A stretch of DNA of 64,000 nt from Allotamlana fucoidanivorans. GTDB taxonomy: Bacteria; Bacteroidota; Bacteroidia; Flavobacteriales; Flavobacteriaceae. Shown here piece by piece: positions 20,155-28,679 of the stretch (its first letter is position 1; each line of letters begins with the position of its first letter). Below the pieces are notes generated by a model that did no database searches, was not told the DNA's origin, and saw only the letters and a list, made by a program, of their open reading frames with translations. The stretch covers positions 149,168-213,167 of the forward strand of contig NZ_VDCS01000010.1 of NCBI RefSeq assembly GCF_006265225.1. Reading direction: 5' to 3'. Both the position numbers and the translations under genes were made by a program.

Positions 20155-21342
20155 TTAGTCTAAAATTTCAGTTACCTGACCAGCACCAACTGTTCTACCT
20201 CCTTCACGGATAGCGAAACGTAAACCTACGTTCATTGCAATTGGCTGAATTAACTCAACAGTAATAGTTAAGTTATCTCCTGGCATAACCATCTCAACTC
20301 CATCAGGTAAAGAAATGTTACCAGTTACATCAGTTGTACGTACGTAGAACTGTGGACGGTAGTTATTGTGGAAAGGCGTATGACGACCACCCTCTTCTTT
20401 TTTCAAGATATAAACCTCTGCTTTAAATTTAGCGTGAGGAGTTACAGAACCAGGCTTAGTGATTACCATACCTCTAGAGATTTGAGTTTTCTCAATACCT
20501 CTTAATAAGATACCAGCGTTATCACCAGCTTCACCTCTATCTAATATTTGACGGAACATCTCAATACCAGTGATAGTAGAAGTTAACTTCTCAGCTCCCA
20601 TACCAATGATTTCAACAGGATCTCCAGTTTTAGCTACACCAGTTTCAATACGACCAGTTGCTACAGTACCACGACCAGTAATAGAGAATACGTCTTCGAT
20701 AGGCATTAAGAAAGGCTTATCCATATCACGTACAGGCTCTTCAATCCAGTTATCACAAGCATCCATTAACTCCATTACAGTATCAACCCATTTTTGCTCA
20801 CCGTTAAGTGCACCTAAAGCTGAACCTGAAATTACAGGACCATTATCTCCATCGTACTCATAGAAGTTTAATAGATCTCTTACTTCCATATCTACTAACT
20901 CTAAAAGCTCTTCATCATCAACCATATCAACTTTGTTTAAGAAAACAACGATACGAGGAATACCTACTTGACGACCTAATAAGATATGCTCACGAGTTTG
21001 TGGCATAGGACCATCAGTAGCAGCAACCACTAAGATAGCACCATCCATTTGAGCAGCACCAGTTACCATGTTCTTAACGTAATCCGCGTGACCTGGACAG
21101 TCAACGTGAGCATAGTGACGGTTAGCTGTTTGATATTCTACGTGAGATGTATTAATTGTAATACCTCTTTCTTTCTCTTCAGGAGCGTTATCAATTTGAT
21201 CGAAGTCTTTTGCTTCAGATAAACCTGCATCAGCTAATACTTTAGTAATAGCAGCAGTTAAAGTTGTTTTACCGTGATCTACGTGTCCAATTGTACCAAT
21301 ATTTAAGTGTGGTTTTGAACGATCAAAAGTTGCCTTTGCCAT
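20155..21342 (-). CDS. tuf: Elongation factor Tu
   Basis: 395 residues, full length. [15 protein letters not shown] (18-32), [12 protein letters not shown] and NKVDMVDD give the G1, G3 and G4 motifs; domains II and III end in [15 protein letters not shown]. It sits directly behind the Thr-Tyr-Gly-Thr tRNA cluster, the same order as E. coli tufB. Confidence 0.99.
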   Translation of the reverse strand: MAKATFDRSKPHLNIGTIGHVDHGKTTLTAAITKVLADAGLSEAKDFDQIDNAPEEKERGITINTSHVEYQTANRHYAHVDCPGHADYVKNMVTGAAQMDGAILVVAATDGPMPQTREHILLGRQVGIPRIVVFLNKVDMVDDEELLELVDMEVRDLLNFYEYDGDNGPVISGSALGALNGEQKWVDTVMELMDACDNWIEEPVRDMDKPFLMPIEDVFSITGRGTVATGRIETGVAKTGDPVEIIGMGAEKLTSTITGIEMFRQILDRGEAGDNAGILLRGIEKTQISRGMVITKPGSVTPHAKFKAEVYILKKEEGGRHTPFHNNYRPQFYVRTTDVTGNISLPDGVEMVMPGDNLTITVELIQPIAMNVGLRFAIREGGRTVGAGQVTEILD

Positions 21343-21414
21343 GTTTTTTAATAATTTTAATCTTAGTTATATAATAATATTAGTGTACTCTGTTTTTTAC
21401 CTCTAATATATTAG

Positions 21415-21486
21415 AGCCAATGACGAGATTTGAACTCGTGACCTCTTCCTTACCAAGGAAACGCTCTACCCCTGAGCTACACCGGC
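21415..21486 (-). tRNA. tRNA-Thr(GGU)
   Basis: 72-nt cloverleaf; acceptor GCCGGTG/CATTGGC with two G-U pairs; anticodon loop TTGGTAA (anticodon GGT). It is the last tRNA before tuf. Confidence 0.96.
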
Positions 21487-21552
21487 GTAAAGTTTTTATT
21501 TCCTATTCTCTCAAAAGCCTTATATATTAAGACCAATTAATTGAAAGAAGAG

Positions 21553-21572
21553 ATTCCTGCCTTCGCAGGAAT
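21553..21572 (-). repeat. REP-like hairpin between tRNA-Gly and tRNA-Thr
   Basis: ATTCCTGC (21553-21560), a 4-nt loop and GCAGGAAT (21565-21572) form a perfect hairpin. The same motif (ATTCCTGC, CTTC, GCAGGAAT) is a common dispersed palindrome in flavobacterial genomes. It may also mark a tRNA processing site. Confidence 0.5.
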
Positions 21573-21576
21573 TTAG

Positions 21577-21649
21577 AGCGGGAGACCGGGTTCGAACCGG
21601 CGACATTCAGCTTGGAAGGCTGACGCTCTACCAACTGAGCTACTCCCGC
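21577..21649 (-). tRNA. tRNA-Gly(UCC)
   Basis: 73-nt cloverleaf; acceptor GCGGGAG/CTCCCGC; anticodon stem TCAGC/GCTGA with loop CTTCCAA (anticodon TCC). Third tRNA of the tuf cluster. Confidence 0.97.
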
Positions 21650-21678
21650 AAATTTTAAAATTCAAACTTCAATTTTAG

Positions 21679-21761
21679 TGGGGAGAGCAGGATTCGAACC
21701 TGCGAAGGTAAAAACCAACAGATTTACAGTCTGTCCTCGTTGGCCGCTTGAGTATCTCCCC
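21679..21761 (-). tRNA. tRNA-Tyr(GUA)
   Basis: 83-nt class II cloverleaf with a long variable arm; acceptor GGGGAGA/TCTCCCC; anticodon stem ACAGA/TCTGT with loop CTGTAAA (anticodon GTA); discriminator A. Confidence 0.97.
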
Positions 21762-21793
21762 AATGAATTTTATCAATATTTCTTAAGAACTTG

Positions 21794-21867
21794 AGCCGAT
21801 AGAGGGACTCGAACCCACGACCTGCTGATTACAAATCAGCTGCTCTAGCCAGCTGAGCTATATCGGC
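21794..21867 (-). tRNA. tRNA-Thr(UGU), copy 2
   Basis: Identical in all 74 nt to the copy at 3622-3695. It is the first gene of the tRNA-tuf-secE-nusG-rpl-rpo block and lies about 50 nt from the predicted transcription start. Confidence 0.97.
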
Positions 21868-21889
21868 TTTTCTTACCTTTTTTACATAT

Positions 21890-21947
21890 AAAAAAAGCCC
21901 GCTATTTCTAACGGACTGCAAATGTATATATTTTTTATTTTATTCAA
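21890..21947 (-). promoter_or_regulatory. Promoter of the tRNA-tuf operon with a terminator-like hairpin at its start
   Basis: On the minus strand TTG (21947-21945), 18 bp and TACATTTG (21926-21919) make a full Bacteroidota promoter. Immediately after it CCGTT pairs with AGCGG (21914-21899), followed by GGC and T7 (21896-21890), which looks like an intrinsic terminator. It may end the hpf transcript, or act on the new transcript. Confidence 0.6.
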
Positions 21948-21969
21948 AACATATTTTAACAAATTTTTG

Positions 21970-22272
21970 TTATAAATGCGTTCTTAATTTTTCTTTTCGC
22001 TTTATTAACTGTCTTTCAAGTGAGGCTACAGCCATATCTGCTCCTTCTTCAAAGGTTTTACATTGTTTTTTTACCACAAAACTATCTCCTGGAACACTTA
22101 CCCTTGCCTCAAATATTTTATTCTCTTTTTCACTTGTATTTTCTACTTTTAAATACACATCAGATTTAATTACCTTGTCGTAAAACAAATCCAACTTATC
22201 CATACGTTTTTGAATGAATGTGATTAATTTCTTATCAGCATTAAAATTAATTGATTGGGTGTTTACTTTCAT
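21970..22272 (-). CDS. hpf: Ribosome hibernation-promoting factor (short HPF/RaiA family)
   Basis: 100 residues of a single HPF/RaiA domain (MKVNTQSINFNADKKLITFI ... EARVSVPGDSFVVKKQCKTFEEGADMAVASLERQL). It binds the 30S decoding centre in stationary phase. The C-terminal dimerisation domain of long HPF is absent. It is 39 bp after xerC, likely one transcript. Confidence 0.92.
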   Translation of the reverse strand: MKVNTQSINFNADKKLITFIQKRMDKLDLFYDKVIKSDVYLKVENTSEKENKIFEARVSVPGDSFVVKKQCKTFEEGADMAVASLERQLIKRKEKLRTHL

Positions 22273-22311
22273 ACTCCTAATATTTTTTAGTTAGACAATA
22301 AATCAACAATA

Positions 22312-23202
22312 CTATTCCTTACCTCTAGGATGCGCATTAATATGCACTTGTTTCAATTCTGCTATACTATTGTGGGTGTAAACCTGGGTGGCAGCTAAAC
22401 TTGAATGTCCTAAAAGTTCTTTAACAGCATTTAAATCGGCACCTTGGTTTAACAAATGCGTAGCAAAAGAGTGTCTTAAAATATGAGGACTCTTTTTTAC
22501 CTTTGTAGATGCTAAACTAAAATACTCATTTATTATTCTGTAAACAAGTGTTTCATAAATTTTCCTGCCTTTTTTTGTTAAAAAAAAATAATCCTCGTCA
22601 ACAACACTATCCAAATCATTCCTGAAAACCAAATACTTACGTATGTTTTCAACCACTGTATTTAATAATGGAATGAGACGTTCCTTATTTCGCTTACCTA
22701 AAACCTTAAGGGTTTTATTATTTAAATCAAAACTAGACATTTTAAGTTCAACCAGCTCAGTGCGTCGTATTCCTGTTGAATAGAATAACTCAATAATAGT
22801 TAGATTTCTAACACTTTCAAAATCGTTTCTTGAATTTAATACCTCCAGAACGGTTTCTATTTCATGTTCAGAAAAAGGTGTTTGCACTTTTTTACTTGTT
22901 TTTAGCGCTTTGTGTTTTGACAATGGGTTTACTTTAATATCGCCTGTTTTTAATAAAAACTTATAATAGCTATTTAAACTTGATATTTTCCTATTAATGC
23001 TCCGGTTTACTAAACCCTTTTCTACCAACAATACAATCCAACTTCTTATTTGCGTATAATGTATTTCTTCTAAACCATTTACCTCATACTCATTTTGCAT
23101 AAACTCTAAAAACTCGTTTAAATCATTTTCATAGGCCACTACAGTAAGGCGAGAGTAATTTTTCTCTAACAACAAATAATCTAAGAAAGGCTTAAACGTC
23201 AT
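22312..23202 (-). CDS. xerC: Tyrosine recombinase XerC/XerD family
   Basis: 296 residues from the ATG at 23202 (MTFKPFLDYLLLEKNYS); the TTG two codons earlier is not needed. An N-terminal SAM-like DNA-binding domain is followed by a catalytic domain with R146 (STGIRRTEL), K170, H240xxR243 (HILRHSFATHL), H266 (LGHSS) and nucleophile Y275. Full-length and intact. The setting next to rpsU and hpf is conserved in Bacteroidota, so it is the housekeeping dimer-resolution enzyme rather than a phage integrase. XerC and XerD cannot be told apart here. Confidence 0.88.
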   Translation of the reverse strand: MTFKPFLDYLLLEKNYSRLTVVAYENDLNEFLEFMQNEYEVNGLEEIHYTQIRSWIVLLVEKGLVNRSINRKISSLNSYYKFLLKTGDIKVNPLSKHKALKTSKKVQTPFSEHEIETVLEVLNSRNDFESVRNLTIIELFYSTGIRRTELVELKMSSFDLNNKTLKVLGKRNKERLIPLLNTVVENIRKYLVFRNDLDSVVDEDYFFLTKKGRKIYETLVYRIINEYFSLASTKVKKSPHILRHSFATHLLNQGADLNAVKELLGHSSLAATQVYTHNSIAELKQVHINAHPRGKE

Positions 23203-23273
23203 ATACAAAGGAAAGTGTTATTTTAATTCATAAGCGTGATGAGTAAAAATACAATCTTTTAAGGAAAATTGAA

Positions 23274-23303
23274 TCAAAAAAAATCCCGCATAATGCGGGA
23301 TTT
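23274..23303 (-). terminator. Intrinsic terminator of rpsU
   Basis: AAATCCCGCA and TGCGGGATTT form a 10-bp stem with a 3-nt loop, then T8 on the minus strand. It lies between rpsU and xerC. Confidence 0.9.
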
Positions 23304-23322
23304 TAATTTTGCTTTGTATTTA

Positions 23323-23517
23323 CTATACTTCCTCTGCGTCTCTCAACGATTGGATATATTGTGCTTTTTGAACCTGTGCTCTGCGCACCACTGAAGGCTT
23401 AGTGTAATACTTACGCTCTTGCAATTGATTCTTGATAGTGGTTCTTACAAACTTACGTTTGTAACGTTTCAACGCTCTATCTATATTTTCTCCGTCTTTT
23501 ACTGGAATTATCAACAT
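23323..23517 (-). CDS. rpsU: 30S ribosomal protein S21
   Basis: 64 residues, basic, MLIIPVKDGENIDRALKRYK with KFVRTTIKNQLQERKYYTKPS, matching the S21 family. S21 sits near the anti-Shine-Dalgarno end of 16S rRNA, and in Bacteroidota takes part in hiding it. Separate terminator downstream. Confidence 0.96.
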   Translation of the reverse strand: MLIIPVKDGENIDRALKRYKRKFVRTTIKNQLQERKYYTKPSVVRRAQVQKAQYIQSLRDAEEV

Positions 23518-23603
23518 AGTGTCTTAACCTCCTCTCTTTTAGAATTTTCAGGCCGCAAATATAAAAACAATCTTTAATTTTAAACAAAAAAAATATTTTT
23601 TTT

Positions 23604-24770
23604 TTATGTTGCTGGCTTATAAGATTTTTTGTCAATAATAATCTTTGAAAGTATTTCTCTTAGAATCTCTGAAGTTCCCCCGCCAATAGGCCCTAACCTA
23701 CTATCTCGAAGCAGTCTTGCTAAAGGATAATCTTCCATATAGCCATAACCACCTAAGAACTGTAAACATTCATAAATAACCTCATCAGCCATCTTTGTTG
23801 ATTTCAATTTAGACATAGTGGCTTCTTTAACTACATATTCCCCCTTATTTAATCTAAATACAACCGAGTAATTAAACTGCTTGCACACCTCCATATCTGA
23901 ATATAAATCCACATATTTATGTCTTAAGGCTTGATACATATCTAAAGATTTACCAAATGTTTTTCTTTCAGACATATATTGTAAGGCATAATCGAGAGCA
24001 TATTCTGCTCTTGCGTGGGCATTAACACCCATTACTAAACGCTCTAGCGCAAAATGCTGCATTATATATGCAAACCCCTCATTTTCTTGACCTAACAAGT
24101 TAGTGACTGGCACCTTAACATTATCAAAAGCAATCTCTGCTGTATCTGAAGCTCTCCAACCCAATTTATCTAATTTGGTTGCCGTGATACCTGGCGTATC
24201 TCTATCTACAACAAAAATACTCATTCCCTTATTACCTTGCTCAGGACTCGTTTTTGCGGCCACTACTAAATAGTCACTATACACCCCATTGGTAATAAAG
24301 GTTTTAGCCCCATTAATCACATAATGATCATCAATCTTCACGGCTGTAGTACGCATCCCTGCAACATCACTACCTCCCGATGGCTCAGAGATACATAAAC
24401 AACCTATCTTATCACCAGCAATACTTGGTGCCAAATAGTTTTGTTTAATAGCTTCATCTCCTTCCGCATTAAGGTGCGTCATAGCTAAATAAACATGTGC
24501 CCAAATGGCCGCCGCAAACCCGCCTGAATTTATTTTTTGAAGCTCCTCTTGTAAAATAACCGTGTAAAAAAGATCAAGATTTAAACCTCCATAGGCCTCA
24601 GGATAGTTAATCCCAAAAAAACCCATGTCACCAAACTTCTTCCAAATAAATCTATCAATAGTTCCCGTTTTCTCCCATTTATCAATGTGCGGTAAAACTT
24701 CTTTTTTTAAAAAATCCTGAAGGCTTTTTCTAAACAGGTTATGCTCTTCAGTGAAGTACATGTTATTCAT
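23604..24770 (-). CDS. Acyl-CoA dehydrogenase
   Basis: 388 residues with the three-domain acyl-CoA dehydrogenase layout. Flavin and substrate motifs CISEPSGGSDVAGMRTTA and FITNG lie in the beta domain. The C-terminal LQFLGGYGYMEDYPLARLLRDSRLGPIGGGTSEI includes the flavin-contacting GGGTSEI. In most relatives the catalytic glutamate lies just before or near this stretch. Oxidises an acyl-CoA to the enoyl-CoA, passing electrons to ETF; chain-length specificity is not readable. It starts inside the stop of the upstream ComEA-like gene (ATGA overlap). Confidence 0.9.
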   Translation of the reverse strand: MNNMYFTEEHNLFRKSLQDFLKKEVLPHIDKWEKTGTIDRFIWKKFGDMGFFGINYPEAYGGLNLDLFYTVILQEELQKINSGGFAAAIWAHVYLAMTHLNAEGDEAIKQNYLAPSIAGDKIGCLCISEPSGGSDVAGMRTTAVKIDDHYVINGAKTFITNGVYSDYLVVAAKTSPEQGNKGMSIFVVDRDTPGITATKLDKLGWRASDTAEIAFDNVKVPVTNLLGQENEGFAYIMQHFALERLVMGVNAHARAEYALDYALQYMSERKTFGKSLDMYQALRHKYVDLYSDMEVCKQFNYSVVFRLNKGEYVVKEATMSKLKSTKMADEVIYECLQFLGGYGYMEDYPLARLLRDSRLGPIGGGTSEILREILSKIIIDKKSYKPAT

Positions 24771-25639
24771 CTAGTTTCTTTTTCAAGATGCAAATATAAT
24801 TTAATTATATCTATTTTATTTACAGGAAAGCCTTTTACTTTTTGCAATTCATCAATTGAATTATACCCTTCTTTTAATTGGCGTTGTTCTATGATTTGAT
24901 GCGCCAATTCATAATCTATATAAGGAATTGTTACCAATTGATTTACCGTAATGGTATTAATATTAAACGTCTTGATGCTTCTTGGGGTTTTTAACTCAAA
25001 TACTTTCAATATGCTTTGAATAACCTCTGGTGATAAATCATACACCTCATAAAGTTCAACCTCATCGGCAAAACCACCTTTAAACCTGTTTCTGAATTTG
25101 ATAATTCTATTAGAAAGCACTTCTCCTACCCCATTCACAACCTGAAGTTCACCTGCTGTGGCCTGATTTAAATCTTTCTTTTGATACGTTATTCTAGACG
25201 TGTTCTTTGCTGATGCTTTTTTAATACTAGAATTATTAATCCATTCAGGAAATTTAAAATAGGGTGAGAGCACTTCTAATAACGAATCTGATACTTGAGT
25301 TACCTCTTGAAATTGTTTGGAAGAATTAATCCATTTATTGTCTTTTCTGAATTGCAACAACCTATCAATCTCCACATTAGACATCCCCAAAACATACCCT
25401 TTATAGTCTGTAATAAAGTTAGGATTGAAAGGCGTTATTTCTGTCGATTTTTCTTTTATTTCAAGTTGTCTTAAAGAATCCACCTCTTTTTCAAACAGTA
25501 ATAAGGCTTCCTCATTTACAACTAGTGGTTCTAAGGGCGCGCTTATGAAAAAATACAAACATTGAAATAAAACAATAAGTATGAGCAATAAAAAAATCCC
25601 ATGACGTTGTTTTTTAGAAAACTGAAAATGGGATTTCAT
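24767..25639 (-). CDS. Membrane-anchored helix-hairpin-helix protein (ComEA-like)
   Basis: 290 residues: one N-terminal membrane span (GIFLLLILIVLFQCLYFFI), a linker, then three to four helix-hairpin-helix units such as DLNQATAGELQVVNGVGEVL and FNINTITVNQLVTIPYIDYE. Such proteins bind DNA without sequence preference. A role in DNA uptake is known for ComEA but only inferred here, since no other competence gene is nearby. Translationally coupled to the acyl-CoA dehydrogenase. Confidence 0.82.
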   Translation of the reverse strand: MKSHFQFSKKQRHGIFLLLILIVLFQCLYFFISAPLEPLVVNEEALLLFEKEVDSLRQLEIKEKSTEITPFNPNFITDYKGYVLGMSNVEIDRLLQFRKDNKWINSSKQFQEVTQVSDSLLEVLSPYFKFPEWINNSSIKKASAKNTSRITYQKKDLNQATAGELQVVNGVGEVLSNRIIKFRNRFKGGFADEVELYEVYDLSPEVIQSILKVFELKTPRSIKTFNINTITVNQLVTIPYIDYELAHQIIEQRQLKEGYNSIDELQKVKGFPVNKIDIIKLYLHLEKETR

Positions 25640-25662
25640 AGACTTATGTTTTTAAAGTTATG

Positions 25663-27285
25663 TTACATATGTTTTGTTAAATCCTCAGCCCCTTCCTCTA
25701 AAGCTTCATGTTTAACATTTATAGCATCCATATACTTCGATAATTCTCGCTTAATTATTGGAGACAATATCACCACACCAATAATATTTGGTACAACCAT
25801 GGCAAAAATCATGGCATCAGAGAAATCAATTACAGCACCAAGACTTATTGAAGAACCTATAACCACGAATAATAAAAATAATAGTTTATAGACTAAGTCA
25901 CTAACCTTTCCTTTTCCGAATAAAAACACCCAACCTTGCATACCATAGTAAGACCAAGAAATCATGGTTGAAAACGCAAATAGAATTACGGCCACTGTTA
26001 ACACGATAGAAAAGTGTGGTATAACCGAATCAAAAGCCGTTGCTGTAAGTTCAACCCCTTCTTTAATAGGTACACCGTACTCCATAAAACTACCATCAAA
26101 GTTGGTAATAACAATCACCAAAGCTGTCATTGTACAAATTACAACCGTATCAACAAAAGGCTCTAATAATGCTACAATTCCTTCACTGGCAGGATAGGTT
26201 GTTCGTACCGCAGAGTGAGCAATAGCGGCACTACCAACACCAGCTTCATTAGAAAAAGCTCCTCTACGAATGCCTTGAATCATAACCCCAATTAAACCAC
26301 CTGCTATTCCTAAACCAGAAAATGCTCCTTCAAAAATTAAAGCAAAGGCATCATCAATTAAATGCCAATTGGCCCCTAAAATAACTAAGGCTGCAAGCAC
26401 ATAAATACCAGCCATAAAAGGCACTACCTTTTCGGTTACGGCTGCTATTCTTTTAATTCCTCCAATTATCACCACAGCCACTAAAATAGCCATAACAATA
26501 CCAAAATACAATCTAGCGTTTGAGCTTTCAAGTTCAAACAACTTAATAAACTGAGCAGCCGCTTGATTTGCTTGAAACATATTTCCCCCTCCAAAGGACC
26601 CCCCAATAACAAAAATAGCAAACAACACAGCCAACACTTTTCCAAAACCGCCCATGTTTTTCTCTCTAAACCCTTTGGTTAGGTAATACATAGGTCCACC
26701 ATATACTGTACCATCTTTAGCCACATCGCGATATTTAACCCCTAAAGTGCATTCTGCAAACTTAGAGGCCATCCCTATAAAACCTGCAAGAATCATCCAA
26801 AACGTAGCGCCAGGACCACCAATAGAAAGCGCTACTGCTACTCCTGCAATGTTTCCTAAACCAACTGTAGCTGACAATGCTGCGGTTAGAGCTTGAAAAT
26901 GAGACACCTCGCCATGGGCACTATCATCCCTTAAGGTTTCAATGATATTCTCATCTTCATTTGGTGTTTGATCTCCATATAACGTATCGGCTCCATGCTT
27001 TTCAATATCTTCATATTTTCCTTGAACTACTCTAATAGCCGTTTTAAAACCTGTAATGTTTATAAACTTAAAAAAAATAGTAAAAAACAAAGCACCACCT
27101 ACTAAAACTATTAATACCCAAGGCACTTTAACTGTTTCAGAAAATGGAATTTCATAAAATATGCCTTCTACAAACCACCCCGTATAGTCTTTAAAAACGC
27201 GGTCAATTTTTTCTGGGGTTGATTCCTTTGCAAATGTTAAAAATGGTGCTATTAAAGTAAATAATGAAAGAAAATATTTCTTCAT
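25663..27285 (-). CDS. Sodium:alanine symporter (AGCS family)
   Basis: 540 residues, about eleven membrane segments after a cleavable-looking signal (FLSLFTLIAPFLTFA). AGCS signatures include SATVGLGNIAGVAVALSIGGPGATFWM and GIRRGAFSNEAGVGSAAIAHS. Imports alanine or glycine with Na+. The N-terminal signal sequence before the first span and a loop of about 50 residues (GKYEDIEKHGADTLYGDQ) are typical of Bacteroidota members. Confidence 0.92.
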   Translation of the reverse strand: MKKYFLSLFTLIAPFLTFAKESTPEKIDRVFKDYTGWFVEGIFYEIPFSETVKVPWVLIVLVGGALFFTIFFKFINITGFKTAIRVVQGKYEDIEKHGADTLYGDQTPNEDENIIETLRDDSAHGEVSHFQALTAALSATVGLGNIAGVAVALSIGGPGATFWMILAGFIGMASKFAECTLGVKYRDVAKDGTVYGGPMYYLTKGFREKNMGGFGKVLAVLFAIFVIGGSFGGGNMFQANQAAAQFIKLFELESSNARLYFGIVMAILVAVVIIGGIKRIAAVTEKVVPFMAGIYVLAALVILGANWHLIDDAFALIFEGAFSGLGIAGGLIGVMIQGIRRGAFSNEAGVGSAAIAHSAVRTTYPASEGIVALLEPFVDTVVICTMTALVIVITNFDGSFMEYGVPIKEGVELTATAFDSVIPHFSIVLTVAVILFAFSTMISWSYYGMQGWVFLFGKGKVSDLVYKLLFLLFVVIGSSISLGAVIDFSDAMIFAMVVPNIIGVVILSPIIKRELSKYMDAINVKHEALEEGAEDLTKHM

Positions 27286-27386
27286 AAGAAAGTTTTAGTT
27301 TTTAAGATATCAAACAATTGTCATGTGTAAGTCGGGCAAGATGCTAAAAAAAAATGATTTTATAAAACATTGCTTGTTAAAATGGC

Positions 27387-28412
27387 CTAAACCGAATCAA
27401 TATTGTAAATGCTATTCAAAGCTTCTATTTGTTCTGGCCTTCCTAAAACAATAATCTTAGAATTTAATTCCAATTTCATTTCAGCCTCAGGATTTACGAT
27501 ATATTGACCATTGCCATCTTTGTAACCAATAACAGTACACCCCGTTTTTCTTCTTAAATCTAAATCTTTAATTGTTTTAGTATCTTTTGAACTATAAAGT
27601 TTTTCAACGGCCACTTCTTCAATATTTATATCTGATTTACCTACAATAGACAAATTATCTATAAATTCCATCAATCCCGGTACTACAACCAAAGAAGCCA
27701 TATGATCACCACCTATTTTATCTGGCAAAATAACGTTATTAGCTCCTGCAAATTTTAGCTTATCATAAGAAGATTCATTTGAAGCTCTACTAATTATATT
27801 GATTTTATCATTGAGTTGCCTTGTTGAAAGCACTACGAACAAGTTATCGGCATCATTTGGGAGCGCTGAAATAAAACAAGAAGCTCTATTAACACCAGCT
27901 GCCATAAGTATTTCATCTTCATTTGCATTGCCAATCACATAAGGAACATTGTCTATTTGTAAGCGACCTTCCATTTCTCTATTTTTTTCAATAACTACAA
28001 AGGGTTTTTTGTAAGCAGCAAGTTTTCTTGCAGCCTGCTTTCCGTTTCTCCCATAGCCACAAATAACAATATGATTTTTAAAAGCATCTATAAGTTTTTG
28101 CATCTTTTTTTGTTTTAGTTCTTCAATATCATTTTTGCTCAAAATATATTCTGTGATAATAGATAAAGCATACCCTACAATAACTACACTTGCCAAAATC
28201 AAAAATATGGTAAAAATCTTAGATTCATCATCTAGAGGCACCACTTCACTAAACCCAACAGTCGTCATGGTAATCACTGTCATATAAAGCGCATCAATCC
28301 AGGTATACTCAGAAATAAAAACGTACCCAATTACTCCAACAAGCAAAATAACAACCAGCAAAAATAGCGCAGTATATATTTTTGTTCGAAAAAATCTTAT
28401 TAATGGATTCAT
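27387..28412 (-). CDS. Two-helix potassium channel with RCK (TrkA-N and TrkA-C) domains
   Basis: 341 residues: two membrane helices around a pore loop with filter TTVGFS (50-55), then an RCK domain with the Rossmann motif VICGYGRNGKQAA (about 114-126), and a TrkA-C domain at the end (IVNPEAEMKLELNSKIIVLG). The filter TVGFS differs from the textbook TVGYGD; the Asp is replaced by Ser-Glu, as in several bacterial MthK/Kch-like channels. It is 3 bp after the PspC gene, so the two are cotranscribed. Confidence 0.88.
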   Translation of the reverse strand: MNPLIRFFRTKIYTALFLLVVILLVGVIGYVFISEYTWIDALYMTVITMTTVGFSEVVPLDDESKIFTIFLILASVVIVGYALSIITEYILSKNDIEELKQKKMQKLIDAFKNHIVICGYGRNGKQAARKLAAYKKPFVVIEKNREMEGRLQIDNVPYVIGNANEDEILMAAGVNRASCFISALPNDADNLFVVLSTRQLNDKINIISRASNESSYDKLKFAGANNVILPDKIGGDHMASLVVVPGLMEFIDNLSIVGKSDINIEEVAVEKLYSSKDTKTIKDLDLRRKTGCTVIGYKDGNGQYIVNPEAEMKLELNSKIIVLGRPEQIEALNSIYNIDSV

Positions 28413-28415
28413 AAA

Positions 28416-28643
28416 TTACAGGTCAAAAACAGATGAACGTTTGGTATAAACTAAATCTTTTATCCGCATCCAGAATGCTAAAAACAAATATAACGCGAAA
28501 CCAAAACCAACAGTTACAAAGGTTAAGTACATAAAAGATGTACGTACCACCTTTGCCCGAATACCTAACCTGTCGGCAATACGCTGACAAACATAATATC
28601 CATGTTTTTGAAAAAATAATAATGGCTTGTAAATAACGTTCAT
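28416..28643 (-). CDS. PspC-domain membrane protein
   Basis: The start is taken at the ATG at 28643 (MNVIYKPLLFFQKHGYYVC), giving 75 residues; the longer version begins with GTG. RIADRLGIRAKVVRTSFMYL plus a membrane helix (VGFGFALYLFLAFWM) is the PspC domain layout. In enterobacteria PspC senses envelope stress; the flavobacterial role is unknown. It lies directly upstream of the K+ channel. Confidence 0.8.
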   Translation of the reverse strand: MNVIYKPLLFFQKHGYYVCQRIADRLGIRAKVVRTSFMYLTFVTVGFGFALYLFLAFWMRIKDLVYTKRSSVFDL

Positions 28644-28679
28644 GCCGCAATTTAACACTTACTTTATTTGTTTAAAAGT

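Noticed and set aside
22312..23202. XerC as the integrase for the array or an island
   Set aside because: It lies 39 kb away in a conserved housekeeping context and has no extra IntI-type insertion.
28423..28650. Alternative frame over PspC
   Set aside because: It is a shifted reading of the same region; the PspC frame has the family motif and membrane helix.
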